NCBI RefSeq assembly: GCF_008056315.1
Contig: NZ_VRKQ01000010.1
Span: 1-64,000, forward strand
DNA from: Seonamhaeicola maritimus
GTDB lineage: Bacteria; Bacteroidota; Bacteroidia; Flavobacteriales; Flavobacteriaceae
DNA: 64,000 bases
Direction: 5' to 3'
In this document: in pieces, positions 1 through 8,213 of the stretch
Numbering within the stretch: position 1 is the stretch's first letter
Layout: each line of letters begins with the position of its first letter
The notes under the pieces: generated by a model
Told to the model about the DNA's origin: nothing
Databases searched by the model: none
What the model saw: the letters and a program-made list of their open reading frames with translations, nothing else
Program-made: the position numbers and the translations under genes

Positions 1-71
<71 letters not shown>

Positions 72-145
72 ATATAATTAATCTGAAACAACTTACTTAG
101 CGTTTAACTTTCGGTTCATAATGCCGACCAAATTATTTCGGACTG

Positions 146-176
146 CAAATATACAATCCTTTTTAGGTTTCTACAA
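146..176 (-). promoter_or_regulatory. Bacteroidota-type promoter of the tRNA-Met gene
   Basis: On the minus strand, TTG (176-174) is followed after exactly 20 nt by TATATTTG (153-146), matching the Bacteroidota consensus TTG-N19/21-TAnnTTTG. Transcription would start near 139 and run into the tRNA at 71. The tRNA-Phe gene in this window has the same -7 octamer and the same spacing. Confidence 0.6.
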
Positions 177-194
177 ACATAAAATGAGAAAAAA

Positions 195-377
195 TCACTG
201 TTCAATGCTATTTGCTTGAAAACCTGAAATCTCTGATTCAAAAACTTCAAATGAGATTTCGATTGGATTGCAACAAACCTCACAATCTTCAATATAATTC
301 TGAACAATAATAGAATCATCTAACAGCATTGAAATTTCCTGCCAACAATACGGGCATGTGAAGAATTGCTCAATCAT
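195..377 (-). CDS. CPXCG-motif cysteine-rich protein
   Basis: This 60-residue protein has two Cys pairs, C8-P-Y-C11 near the N-terminus and C32-x2-C35 in the middle. That arrangement matches the small CPXCG-motif cysteine-rich family (Cys_rich_CPXG) of Proteobacteria and Bacteroidota. Four cysteines in two CxxC pairs suggest a single zinc ribbon, but no biochemical role is established. The sequence between the pairs (DDSIIVQNYIEDCEVCC) is the family core. The gene stands alone between the terminator of the LRR gene and the promoter of the tRNA gene. The start is an ATG, and its short leader follows the upstream hairpin closely. Confidence 0.82.
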   Translation of the reverse strand: MIEQFFTCPYCWQEISMLLDDSIIVQNYIEDCEVCCNPIEISFEVFESEISGFQANSIEQ

Positions 378-390
378 GTTTAAAAATAAA

Positions 391-415
391 AAAGTGGTTT
401 ATAATAAACCACTTT
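391..415 (-). terminator. Rho-independent terminator of the LRR gene
   Basis: An 11-bp perfect inverted repeat (391-401 pairs with 405-415) has a 3-nt loop. On the minus strand it is followed by a T-rich run. It lies 30 nt beyond the stop codon of the LRR gene. Confidence 0.75.
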
Positions 416-444
416 TAAAACTAAAAATATAAAACATTACTCTA

Positions 445-1269
445 TTATTCTTTTTCAATATCCATTACAGCTGTAGCATTCTGTGAGTTTAACATCATCA
501 TACTAGGAGGGTTCTTACCAGAAACACTAATATATTCTTGGTTTAAATTATTGTCACTAACCATAATTGTGGTTAACTTTGTTAAATTCATAAACTCCAT
601 AGGAAGTTCTCCCGTTAGTTTATTTGTAGATAACAATAGTTCCTCTAAATCTTGCAATTGGGCAATTTCAACAGGTATTTCTCCTTCCAATCTATTATCC
701 ATCAAACTCAACTTTTGCAACTTTGAAAGGGCATATATTTCATTTGGTATTGTCCCAGTTAAAAAGTTACTTCCTAATAAAAGCTCTTTTAAGTTAGTTA
801 AACCCATTAATGAATTTGGAATTTCTCCTGTAAACTTATTACTATATAATTTTAAGGATTCCAATTTCTTTAATTCTCCTAATTCAACTGGAATATTTCC
901 TTCAAAGGCATTCATAAATAATTCTAAAGAAGTTAGCTCTTTTAAACCACTTAGAGATGCCGGTATGCTACCAGAAATTTTATTAAAACCTAAATTAATT
1001 TTTCTTAAACCTGAAAGGTTACCAATTTCTTGTGGTAATTCGCCCTGAAGATTATTAAATGGTAAATTAATTTCAACTATGATATTATCCTCCACAGTTA
1101 CACCATACCAAGTATCTATGGTCGTACTTAAGTCCCACTTGGTGTTCCATTGTTCACCATTTGTTGAATTATATAATGCAATTAAGGCATCTTTCTCGGT
1201 AGAAGAAATATTTGCAAATGAATACGCAGTTGTTAATAAACAAACCACTACTAGCTTTAAGGTTTTCAT
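445..1269 (-). CDS. Secreted leucine-rich-repeat protein
   Basis: This 274-residue protein begins at ATG 1269, where MKTLKLVVVCLLTTAYSFA forms a standard Sec signal peptide; a longer reading would need a non-ATG start. Residues about 70-250 form roughly seven 24-residue repeats of the plant-type form LxxLxLxxNxLxGxIPxxL. The segment before them (TEKDALIALYNSTNGEQW...W) resembles the N-terminal cap that often precedes such repeats. There is no lipobox and no recognisable T9SS C-terminal sorting domain, so it is probably periplasmic or released. The ligand is unknown. A terminator follows the gene. Confidence 0.85.
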   Translation of the reverse strand: MKTLKLVVVCLLTTAYSFANISSTEKDALIALYNSTNGEQWNTKWDLSTTIDTWYGVTVEDNIIVEINLPFNNLQGELPQEIGNLSGLRKINLGFNKISGSIPASLSGLKELTSLELFMNAFEGNIPVELGELKKLESLKLYSNKFTGEIPNSLMGLTNLKELLLGSNFLTGTIPNEIYALSKLQKLSLMDNRLEGEIPVEIAQLQDLEELLLSTNKLTGELPMEFMNLTKLTTIMVSDNNLNQEYISVSGKNPPSMMMLNSQNATAVMDIEKE

Positions 1270-1367
1270 TGTTAGAATAGATTTGGGATTAATTCTGTAA
1301 CGAAAATACCTCAAAACAAGCTTAAAGACTATTTTAATCGATGAAATACATGAAATTTTAACAAACT

Positions 1368-3278
1368 CTAATCGATGAACTGCTCAATTTCAAGCTGAAT
1401 CGCCTCCCATTTCACCATTAATACTTCTAAGTCTGCTTTTTTCTGATGGTAATTATCAAAGAAATTTGGCTTAGAGGAAACTTCCTCATAATTGATTTCA
1501 AGCTCTAAATCAATACCTTTTATATCCTTTTCAAGCTGATTGATTTTAGCTTCAACATTACTTAATTTATTATTTAAAGACTTTAACTTTTTCTGTTCTT
1601 CGTAAGAATGTTGCTTTTTCTTTTTAGGTTCTTCTTTTATCACCGTTCGCTTTTCAACCTCACGCAAATTCTCTACTTTACGTTGATCTAAATAATAATC
1701 AATATCGCCTAAGTATTCTTTTATTTTATGATCTTTAAACTCATAAACTTTATTGGTTAGACCTTGCAGGAAATCACGATCATGCGACACCAATATCAAA
1801 GTACCTTCATAACGATTTAATGCTTCTTTAAGTACATTTTTCGATTTAATATCAAGATGATTTGTAGGCTCATCCATTATTAAAACGTTAAAAGGCTGCA
1901 ACATTAATTTGGCAAGAGCTAGACGATTACGCTCACCACCAGATAGCACTCTCACATACTTTTCAACTTCATCCCCTCTAAATAAAAAAGAACCCAAAAT
2001 GTCTCGTACTTTACTTCTGTTTTTTTCATTGGCAGCATCAATCATAGTATCTAAAACCGTTTTATTTCCGTCTAAATACTCTGCTTGATTTTGCGCAAAA
2101 TAACCAAGCTGTACATTGTGACCAAGTTTTAAATGACCATCAAACTTAATATCATTAACTATTATTTTAGCCAAAGTAGATTTACCTTGTCCGTTTTGCC
2201 CAACAAAAGCCGTTTTGCTATCGCGTTCAACTAGTAAACTTATGTTTTTAAGCACCTCTTTCTCACCATAATTTTTAGAAACAGTTTCAGCTTCAATAAC
2301 CACTTTCCCAGGTGTTACTGAAACAGGGAAATTAAGCGTCATCACACTATTATCATCTTCATCAACCTCAATTCTTTCAATCTTATCAAGTTTTTTAATA
2401 AGTGACTGGGCCATAGTTGCTTTTGAAGCCTTTGCTCTAAACTTTTCAATAAGTTTCTCTGTGTGCTCAATATGCTTTTGCTGATTTTTTTGAGACGCCA
2501 ATTGCTGCGTTCTTAACTCCTCACGAAGCACCAAATATTTAGAATATGGCTTTGGGTAATCATAAATTCTACCTAAAGAAATTTCAATAGTTCTATTAGT
2601 AACATTATCAAGAAACATTTTATCATGTGATACAATAACAACAGCTCCAGAAGTGTTTTTCAAAAAGATTTCCAACCAAATAATAGATTCAATATCTAAA
2701 TGGTTGGTAGGCTCATCTAAAAGCAATATATCATTATTCTGAAGTAATAATTTAGCTAATTCAATACGCATACGCCAACCACCAGAAAAAGTATCTGTAA
2801 GTTTATCAAAATCTTCGCGCTGAAAACCAAGACCTTGTAAAATTTTTTCGGTATCACCCTGATAATTATAACCACCTAAGATCTCGTATTGATGTTGCAT
2901 CTCATTAATATCAACCATGAGTTGATGATATCCTTCACTTTCATAATCGGTGCGTTCAGCTAATTGGGTATTAATAGTTTCCATTTTAGCTTCTAACAGT
3001 TTGATTTCGGTAAAAGCTTCATAGGCTTCCTCTAAAACCGTTCTTCCAAAAACGAAATCAATATCTTGTTTTAGAAAGCCAATTTTCAAGGCTTTATCTG
3101 CTGCTATTTGTCCTGAATCTGGCTCTAACTCTTTAGATAAAATCTTAAGCATAGTAGATTTTCCTGCCCCATTTTTACCAATTAGCCCCACTCTGTCTCC
3201 ATTTCCAAGTTTAAAAGTAATATCTTCAAAAAGGTATTCTCCTTGAAATGAAATAGATAAATTATGAATATTAAGCAT
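1368..3278 (-). CDS. ABC-F family ATPase (tandem ATP-binding cassettes)
   Basis: This 636-residue soluble protein has two ABC cassettes and no membrane segment. The first has Walker A GKNGAGKST (34-42), signature FSGGW and Walker B LLLLDEPTNHLD. The second has Walker A GQNGQGKST, signature LSGGE and Walker B LIMDEPTNHLD. A charged linker joins them, and a Lys/Glu-rich coiled coil ends the protein, as in the Uup/YdiF branch. ABC-F proteins bind ribosomes and relieve stalled translation or give antibiotic protection; I cannot assign a subtype. It is divergent from the DUF983 gene and shares an 84-nt promoter region with it. Confidence 0.93.
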   Translation of the reverse strand: MLNIHNLSISFQGEYLFEDITFKLGNGDRVGLIGKNGAGKSTMLKILSKELEPDSGQIAADKALKIGFLKQDIDFVFGRTVLEEAYEAFTEIKLLEAKMETINTQLAERTDYESEGYHQLMVDINEMQHQYEILGGYNYQGDTEKILQGLGFQREDFDKLTDTFSGGWRMRIELAKLLLQNNDILLLDEPTNHLDIESIIWLEIFLKNTSGAVVIVSHDKMFLDNVTNRTIEISLGRIYDYPKPYSKYLVLREELRTQQLASQKNQQKHIEHTEKLIEKFRAKASKATMAQSLIKKLDKIERIEVDEDDNSVMTLNFPVSVTPGKVVIEAETVSKNYGEKEVLKNISLLVERDSKTAFVGQNGQGKSTLAKIIVNDIKFDGHLKLGHNVQLGYFAQNQAEYLDGNKTVLDTMIDAANEKNRSKVRDILGSFLFRGDEVEKYVRVLSGGERNRLALAKLMLQPFNVLIMDEPTNHLDIKSKNVLKEALNRYEGTLILVSHDRDFLQGLTNKVYEFKDHKIKEYLGDIDYYLDQRKVENLREVEKRTVIKEEPKKKKQHSYEEQKKLKSLNNKLSNVEAKINQLEKDIKGIDLELEINYEEVSSKPNFFDNYHQKKADLEVLMVKWEAIQLEIEQFID

Positions 3279-3319
3279 AGAAATGTGACTTTAGTTACAA
3301 ATTTTAGAACTTTTACAGC

Positions 3320-3351
3320 TACTTTTGTTTTTTAAAACGCACGCAAAAATA
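3320..3351. promoter_or_regulatory. Divergent -7 elements for DUF983 (+) and ABC-F (-)
   Basis: TACTTTTG at 3320-3327 on the plus strand and TATTTTTG at 3351-3344 on the minus strand both fit TAnnTTTG. Neither has a convincing TTG at -33. The predicted starts (about 3333 plus and 3338 minus) would give transcripts with little or no overlap. Confidence 0.4.
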
Positions 3352-3362
3352 CACTAAAATAT

Positions 3363-3746
3363 ATGTTTAAAAAAGGAACTAAATTTTATAGTATTATTAC
3401 CGGCTCTTGCCCAAAATGTCATCAGGAGTCAATGTACTGCAATAAAAATGCTTATATCATAGCAGATACCTTAAAAATTAATGAGTGTTGTTCAAATTGC
3501 AATACCAAATACCGGATTGAGCCTTCCTTTTTTTACGGTGCCATGTACGTAAGTTACGCCGTAGGTATTGCCTTTGCTGTGGCCGCTTTTGTAATTAGCA
3601 ACCTATTTTTAAATGCCAGTTTAAAAGTTACGTTTATTTCAATTGTTGGTACTTTAGTAGTTTTTATGCCTATAATTATGAGGCTTTCCAGAAATATTTG
3701 GATTAACTTTTTTATGCATTACGATAAAGATTTAGTTAAGAAATAA
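3363..3746 (+). CDS. DUF983 domain membrane protein
   Basis: This 127-residue protein has an N-terminal cysteine cluster (C16-PK-C19, C26, C42, C43, C46) that could form a zinc ribbon. Two hydrophobic segments follow at about 57-83 and 90-109. The layout of CPxC, then CxxC, then 'PSFFYGAMYVSYA' matches the DUF983 family, whose function is unknown. The gene is divergent from the ABC-F gene. Its stop codon lies 7 nt before an interspersed repeat. Confidence 0.85.
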   Translation: MFKKGTKFYSIITGSCPKCHQESMYCNKNAYIIADTLKINECCSNCNTKYRIEPSFFYGAMYVSYAVGIAFAVAAFVISNLFLNASLKVTFISIVGTLVVFMPIIMRLSRNIWINFFMHYDKDLVKK

Positions 3747-3752
3747 TTTTTT

Positions 3753-3818
3753 GGGCGTTACCCTGCGGGTCGCGCTTTGCGCACTACATGGTAGTTTGCT
3801 ACAATCGCTAACGTGGGC
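3753..3818 (+). repeat. Interspersed structured repeat, compact copy 1
   Basis: The element starts GGGCGTTACCC and ends CAATCGCTAACG. In between are three short hairpins: ACCC-tgc-GGGT, GCGC-ttt-GCGC and ACTAC-atg-GTAGT. The ends carry a short inverted repeat (GCGTTA / TAACG). A longer relative in the opposite orientation lies at 51386-51493. It fills the gap between the stop codons of two convergent genes. Confidence 0.7.
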
Positions 3819-3821
3819 ACT

Positions 3822-4865
3822 TTAGCTAATAAATCGCTTAATATCAATTTCCCGTTCTAAGGCCATCTCATTTTCTATAAAATTATAAAGCTGTTTAGCC
3901 ACATAAGGGCCTATCATAACACCACGAGTACCAAGCCCGTTCAATACATACATGTTTTTATAAACTAAATGACTTCCAACTAAAGGTCTTCTATCTTTAA
4001 CGGTTGGTCTTACACCTGCCATTTGATTAACTACTTTAAACGGACATGCCATAAGCATTTTAAGCTTCTCTAAGAGCTCTTCTTTAGCCTTTAATGATGT
4101 TTTATTGGTTAAGTCTTTCCATTCGTAAGTAGCCCCAACAATGTATAAATCATTCCCTATCGGAATTAAAAAGGCTGCCGATTTTAAAACAAAATCAATC
4201 TTTAATTCTGGTGCGTGAATAATAAGCAATTCTCCTTTGGCTGGAACTAAAGGTAAATGATTAAAAAACGGATTTTGCTTAATTCCAAATCCTTCTGCAA
4301 ACACAATTTTTTTAGCTTCAAGGGCTTCATATTTAACATAGTCAGGTGTTATTTTTAAAGTCTCATAATCGAAGTCTACTTCAAAAAAACTATTCTGTTT
4401 TTTCAAAAAATCTTTATAGGCATCAATTAAAGTCTTTACATCTATTCTTCCAGTATTAAAAACTTCACCAAAACCAAATGGTGCATCAATACTTTCATTG
4501 TAGTTCTTAATTATTTTATCAGAAAGAAATTCAGCTATTAATGGTTTATCAGAAGCTGTAAACCAGTTATTCTGTTCTTCGGTTGAAGCAAACTTTCGGT
4601 AAACAGGAATTTTATAATCTAACTTAACTTTTAATAATTTTTCTAATGAAGCATAAAAAGGTAAAGCCAATTCAAGTTGTTCTTTACTTTTCCAAACGGA
4701 GGTAAACCTTTTTAAAACAACTGGATTATAAAGCCCCCCAGCAACTGCAGAAGATAGTTGGGAACCATTATCAAAAACCACAAAGCTTTTATTGTTCTGC
4801 CTAAGCTGTTCGCAGAAATTTATACCTGCCAAACCAATACCAACAACTATATAATCAACTTGCAT
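3822..4865 (-). CDS. FAD-dependent oxidoreductase, DAO family
   Basis: This 347-residue protein starts with a Rossmann beta-alpha-beta motif, VVGIGLAG (G9, G11, G14), followed by the acidic FAD-ribose residue in VVFD. The C-terminal LNGLGTRGVMIGPYVA segment is the second FAD contact typical of D-amino-acid oxidase, glycine oxidase (ThiO) and the MnmC oxidase domain. There is no signal peptide. The substrate cannot be read from the sequence. It lies downstream of gldN but is separated from it by a strong terminator, so it is probably a separate unit. Confidence 0.85.
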   Translation of the reverse strand: MQVDYIVVGIGLAGINFCEQLRQNNKSFVVFDNGSQLSSAVAGGLYNPVVLKRFTSVWKSKEQLELALPFYASLEKLLKVKLDYKIPVYRKFASTEEQNNWFTASDKPLIAEFLSDKIIKNYNESIDAPFGFGEVFNTGRIDVKTLIDAYKDFLKKQNSFFEVDFDYETLKITPDYVKYEALEAKKIVFAEGFGIKQNPFFNHLPLVPAKGELLIIHAPELKIDFVLKSAAFLIPIGNDLYIVGATYEWKDLTNKTSLKAKEELLEKLKMLMACPFKVVNQMAGVRPTVKDRRPLVGSHLVYKNMYVLNGLGTRGVMIGPYVAKQLYNFIENEMALEREIDIKRFIS

Positions 4866-4917
4866 GTTGCGAAGATAAAAAATTGGATTTCAGACCTTAT
4901 AGAAAAAACAAAAAAAA

Positions 4918-4937
4918 AGCCCACTATAAAGTGGGCT
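4918..4937 (-). terminator. Terminator of the gldKLMN operon
   Basis: AGCCCACT (4918-4925) pairs with AGTGGGCT (4930-4937) around a 4-nt loop. An eight-T run follows on the minus strand. It lies 25 nt after the gldN stop. Confidence 0.88.
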
Positions 4938-4962
4938 CTTAATTTCTATTAATTTATGTGGT

Positions 4963-5853
4963 TTAATATGTCCACATATCCAGTTCAAAATCTCTAATCT
5001 TAGTTTTAATCCTATCAGATTCTAATAATTGCATTAAAGCATTTTGAGCGATATACTCATTAACTTTTCTATCTCCCTGAACATTTTCTTCTTGATAGAT
5101 ATATCCATGAAAACGTCGAGAATTTAAGATATGATCAAATGAGAATGGAATCGCGCTATTTTCATTATTGAAAGATTTAGCTTCATGCAAGACCGCTCTT
5201 GCATCAGGAAAAAACACCCAAAATAACTCTACTAAATCTGGTTCTTCTTCGTCAATAAAATTAACATCAGGAGCTACAGGAGCAATACCCAAAAGTCTAT
5301 ATTTCATTTCAGATTGGCGCTTATCAAAATACCACAACCCTTTAATTCTGTATTGGGTAATATCTGCAGCGGTAATATCACGTCTGTTAATATACTCAGC
5401 AGATAATTCCTCTCCTGCATTTAATTGTTCAATACCTAACTCGGTTGTATCAATTTTCACCAAAGCGGCTTCAATATCCTTTAATGTTCTTTGTGTTGTA
5501 AAATAAGAATCATCATAAATCCTTTCTATCTTTCCATTTTTAATGTTCTTCATAAGCACATCGTACAAAGACCTTCTATCGCTACCGATATTATTGGTAT
5601 CTACAGGATAGTATAACGGAAAGTTAGCACGCTCGTCAAGAACAATATTCTCCCATGTCATTTTAGAAAACAGAATGTCTCTATCGTCTACATAACCATA
5701 CGGCAATGCCGTATCATTATCAATAGCTTTCTGTGCTTCCGTTCTTACCCCAATTTCATCAGGGCTTTTAGCATTCAATATATTTGCCTGAGCAAACATA
5801 CTTGTTGCCGAAAAAACGGTTATAATGGCTAATAAAAAACTTTTACAATTCAT
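4963..5853 (-). CDS. gldN: Gliding motility / T9SS protein GldN
   Basis: This 296-residue periplasmic protein has a signal peptide (MNCKSFLLAIITVFSATSMFAQ). The body matches GldN, with RDILFSKMTWENIVLDERANFP and DDSYFTTQRTLKDIEAAL. GldN (PorN in Porphyromonas) works with lipoprotein GldK as a periplasmic ring on the outer-membrane side of the GldLM motor, and is needed for type IX secretion. It is last in gldK-L-M-N, 45 nt after gldM, and a strong terminator follows. There is no second copy (gldO) next to it, unlike in Flavobacterium johnsoniae. Confidence 0.97.
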   Translation of the reverse strand: MNCKSFLLAIITVFSATSMFAQANILNAKSPDEIGVRTEAQKAIDNDTALPYGYVDDRDILFSKMTWENIVLDERANFPLYYPVDTNNIGSDRRSLYDVLMKNIKNGKIERIYDDSYFTTQRTLKDIEAALVKIDTTELGIEQLNAGEELSAEYINRRDITAADITQYRIKGLWYFDKRQSEMKYRLLGIAPVAPDVNFIDEEEPDLVELFWVFFPDARAVLHEAKSFNNENSAIPFSFDHILNSRRFHGYIYQEENVQGDRKVNEYIAQNALMQLLESDRIKTKIRDFELDMWTY

Positions 5854-5898
5854 CTTTATTTTTTTTAATAGGGCTTAATCTAAGACTATTCTTAAATA

Positions 5899-7458
5899 TT
5901 AATTAGTAAGCTCAATAAATACTGGTGATACTTTTTTAAGTATAACACTTACACCACTGGCCTTTGCCTGAATATCAAAAATTTGAACACCAGAACCTCG
6001 TTTTGCCTTACGCAAAGCTGATTTAGCCCTACTATCAAGCTTGCTACCACTAACATTTATCGTTGGTTGTCCAGGAACTTTAAATTTAAACCCTGTAACA
6101 CGTAATGGTAATTCAAAGTCAAAATCATCAAACTTAGCACCAATAGTTGAAATTTCAAGACTATTACGTTGCATCTTAATAGCACCGTCTTCACCTCTGA
6201 TAGTTCCTGTTGGTTTAGGTAAATCTTTAATTCTGAAGGTTGCATTATCGTTAACAGATGAACCGTCTGGTAGTTTACCTGTAACATTAATTTTAACTTC
6301 TCTACCTTTAACAGTAGTAACATCCATAACATAATTACTTCCTCTTACTCTAGATAAACCTTGAGCTCTAGCACTTACATTATTATCTGAAACACCAGCA
6401 AATGAAATAGTCATAGGATTTTTAACACCTCTATAAACTACATTCATTTTATCTGCAGAAATTGTAGCGGCATTAGGCTTAGGCACTGTAGCAAATGATT
6501 GATCTACTACAACCTCTACATCCTCACCATCTTGGGCAAAAATTAACTTACCTTCAATTTTATGCTCTCCAGGATTACCAGTTCCAACATTTAATTTTAC
6601 TTTACCATCTTCAATAGTATATTGATCTTCTGTTAATGGTCTACCATCTAAAGTTAATTCTACTCTATTTGGTTTTGTGGTAGCATCTTTTCTACCTAAA
6701 ACAATTTGACCATCAAATGTTTCTCCATTAAAATAAGCGGATTTAGTAGTCTCTAATAAAGTAGTATAATTTGTCATTGACACTTCACTAGATAGTGTTC
6801 CTTGCAACATATTAGATAATACCTCAGACTCTGTAGTCTTAATATCTGCTTGTAATTGTGTCATTTTAGTTAGAGAGGCAACCAAAGGAAATCCTTTATA
6901 ATGATGCATTAACCAATTTACGGTTCCAGCTCCACGTTTAAGGTCATCTGTGTTAAATTTCTTTTGCACATCCTTTACTACGCTTTCCATACCTTTTTCA
7001 TCAGCTAATATCTTAGCTACACCATCTCTAAAGGTGGCCATATGATTCATGAATTCTTCTCCTCCAGGTTTCAACTTGTCTCCTTTAAAGAAGTTTTCAT
7101 CAAGGTAATCTCCCTTATCCATGATCTCATAATCAGTAGGATCATCAACAGTGGCTTTCATTTTAGACTTTAACTCTTCTAAATAATTATTAAAATCAGT
7201 TGCTAAAACGTCTATTTGGTGAGCTTTATCTTTTAAAGGCTCATACTTTGCTTTTTGGTCTATAGCTTTTTGGTCTAAACTAGCAACAAATGCTGCGTTA
7301 CGGGTTGTTGCCGCTTCATTAGACTCTGTAAGCTTTTCGTTCATCAATCCGAAGGCCGAAAGCACTTCTTTAGACATATTTAAGGCCAACATCGCAATGA
7401 AGATTAAATACATCAGATTGATCATCTTCTGTCTTGGTGATAAATTATTTCCTGCCAT
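5899..7458 (-). CDS. gldM: T9SS motor protein GldM
   Basis: This 519-residue protein has one N-terminal membrane helix (about 15-34) and a long periplasmic part made of a helical domain followed by beta domains. GldM and GldL form the proton-driven motor that powers type IX secretion and gliding. R9 in MAGNNLSPR corresponds to the arginine reported to be important for coupling in this family. The conserved opening (SPRQKMINLMYLIFIAMLAL) and the GxGKL-like beta-domain sequences support the call. It lies 47 nt after gldL and 45 nt before gldN. Confidence 0.97.
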   Translation of the reverse strand: MAGNNLSPRQKMINLMYLIFIAMLALNMSKEVLSAFGLMNEKLTESNEAATTRNAAFVASLDQKAIDQKAKYEPLKDKAHQIDVLATDFNNYLEELKSKMKATVDDPTDYEIMDKGDYLDENFFKGDKLKPGGEEFMNHMATFRDGVAKILADEKGMESVVKDVQKKFNTDDLKRGAGTVNWLMHHYKGFPLVASLTKMTQLQADIKTTESEVLSNMLQGTLSSEVSMTNYTTLLETTKSAYFNGETFDGQIVLGRKDATTKPNRVELTLDGRPLTEDQYTIEDGKVKLNVGTGNPGEHKIEGKLIFAQDGEDVEVVVDQSFATVPKPNAATISADKMNVVYRGVKNPMTISFAGVSDNNVSARAQGLSRVRGSNYVMDVTTVKGREVKINVTGKLPDGSSVNDNATFRIKDLPKPTGTIRGEDGAIKMQRNSLEISTIGAKFDDFDFELPLRVTGFKFKVPGQPTINVSGSKLDSRAKSALRKAKRGSGVQIFDIQAKASGVSVILKKVSPVFIELTN

Positions 7459-7505
7459 ATCTAATTAGGTTTTGGTTAATTAATATAAATTTGGGTAACC
7501 CCTAA

Positions 7506-8141
7506 TTAGCTTTTGTTCATTGCAGATAACATACCTCCATATACACCGTTTAACGACGATAAGTTAGATGCTAAAGATTGCATTTGCTCTTTTAATTTAG
7601 CGGCATTCTCTACAGACTCTTCATTTAATGATGCTTGTTTATTAATACTTTCTAATTGTACTTTATACAAACTATTTAAAGATTCCATTTGAGCAGCAGC
7701 TAATGATAGTTCTTCACCATATTTTCTAGTTGCTTCTAAAGAATCAACAGTAGGAGAAAGATTCTTAGCAGCTCCTTCAAAGTTTTTAATACTATCGCCT
7801 AAACTAGCCATTAATTCGCCATCAATTTTAGCGTCTTTTAATAACTCATCTAATTTCTGAGACAATAATCCTTGTGGATTTTGAGCTCCTTTTTCAGCGG
7901 CCTGACCTCCAGCTAATTCTGGGTATACTAATGACCAATCTAAATCGTCATCTACTGGTTCAAATGCTGATATAGCGAATATAATTGCCTCTGTAACTAA
8001 TCCAATAGTTAACATTACATTACCTGTTAAAGGTCCAATTTCAAAATGAATAATCTTAAAAAGTGCTCCAACAATTACAATTGATGCGCCTAATCCATAA
8101 GCTAAATTCATAAACTTTTTACTTGCTCTTGACTGTGCCAT
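7506..8141 (-). CDS. gldL: T9SS motor protein GldL
   Basis: This 211-residue protein has two membrane helices (about 16-32 and 41-60) and a long cytoplasmic coiled-coil tail. Y15, K29, H32 and E51 sit where the proton-path residues of F. johnsoniae GldL (Tyr13, Lys27, His30, Glu49) are expected, a constant offset of two. All are kept, so the motor should be active. It lies between gldK and gldM with short gaps, consistent with one operon. Confidence 0.97.
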   Translation of the reverse strand: MAQSRASKKFMNLAYGLGASIVIVGALFKIIHFEIGPLTGNVMLTIGLVTEAIIFAISAFEPVDDDLDWSLVYPELAGGQAAEKGAQNPQGLLSQKLDELLKDAKIDGELMASLGDSIKNFEGAAKNLSPTVDSLEATRKYGEELSLAAAQMESLNSLYKVQLESINKQASLNEESVENAAKLKEQMQSLASNLSSLNGVYGGMLSAMNKS

Positions 8142-8213
8142 AATTTTCGGTTTTTAATTTAAGTATGAATACTTAAGTAGGTTAATTAATAGTGTTATTT
8201 ATTATTGATTTGA

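Noticed and set aside
551-1048. 165-residue open frame on the plus strand
   Set aside because: It is antisense to the LRR gene; the repeat structure keeps stop codons out of that frame. No signal or family is visible.
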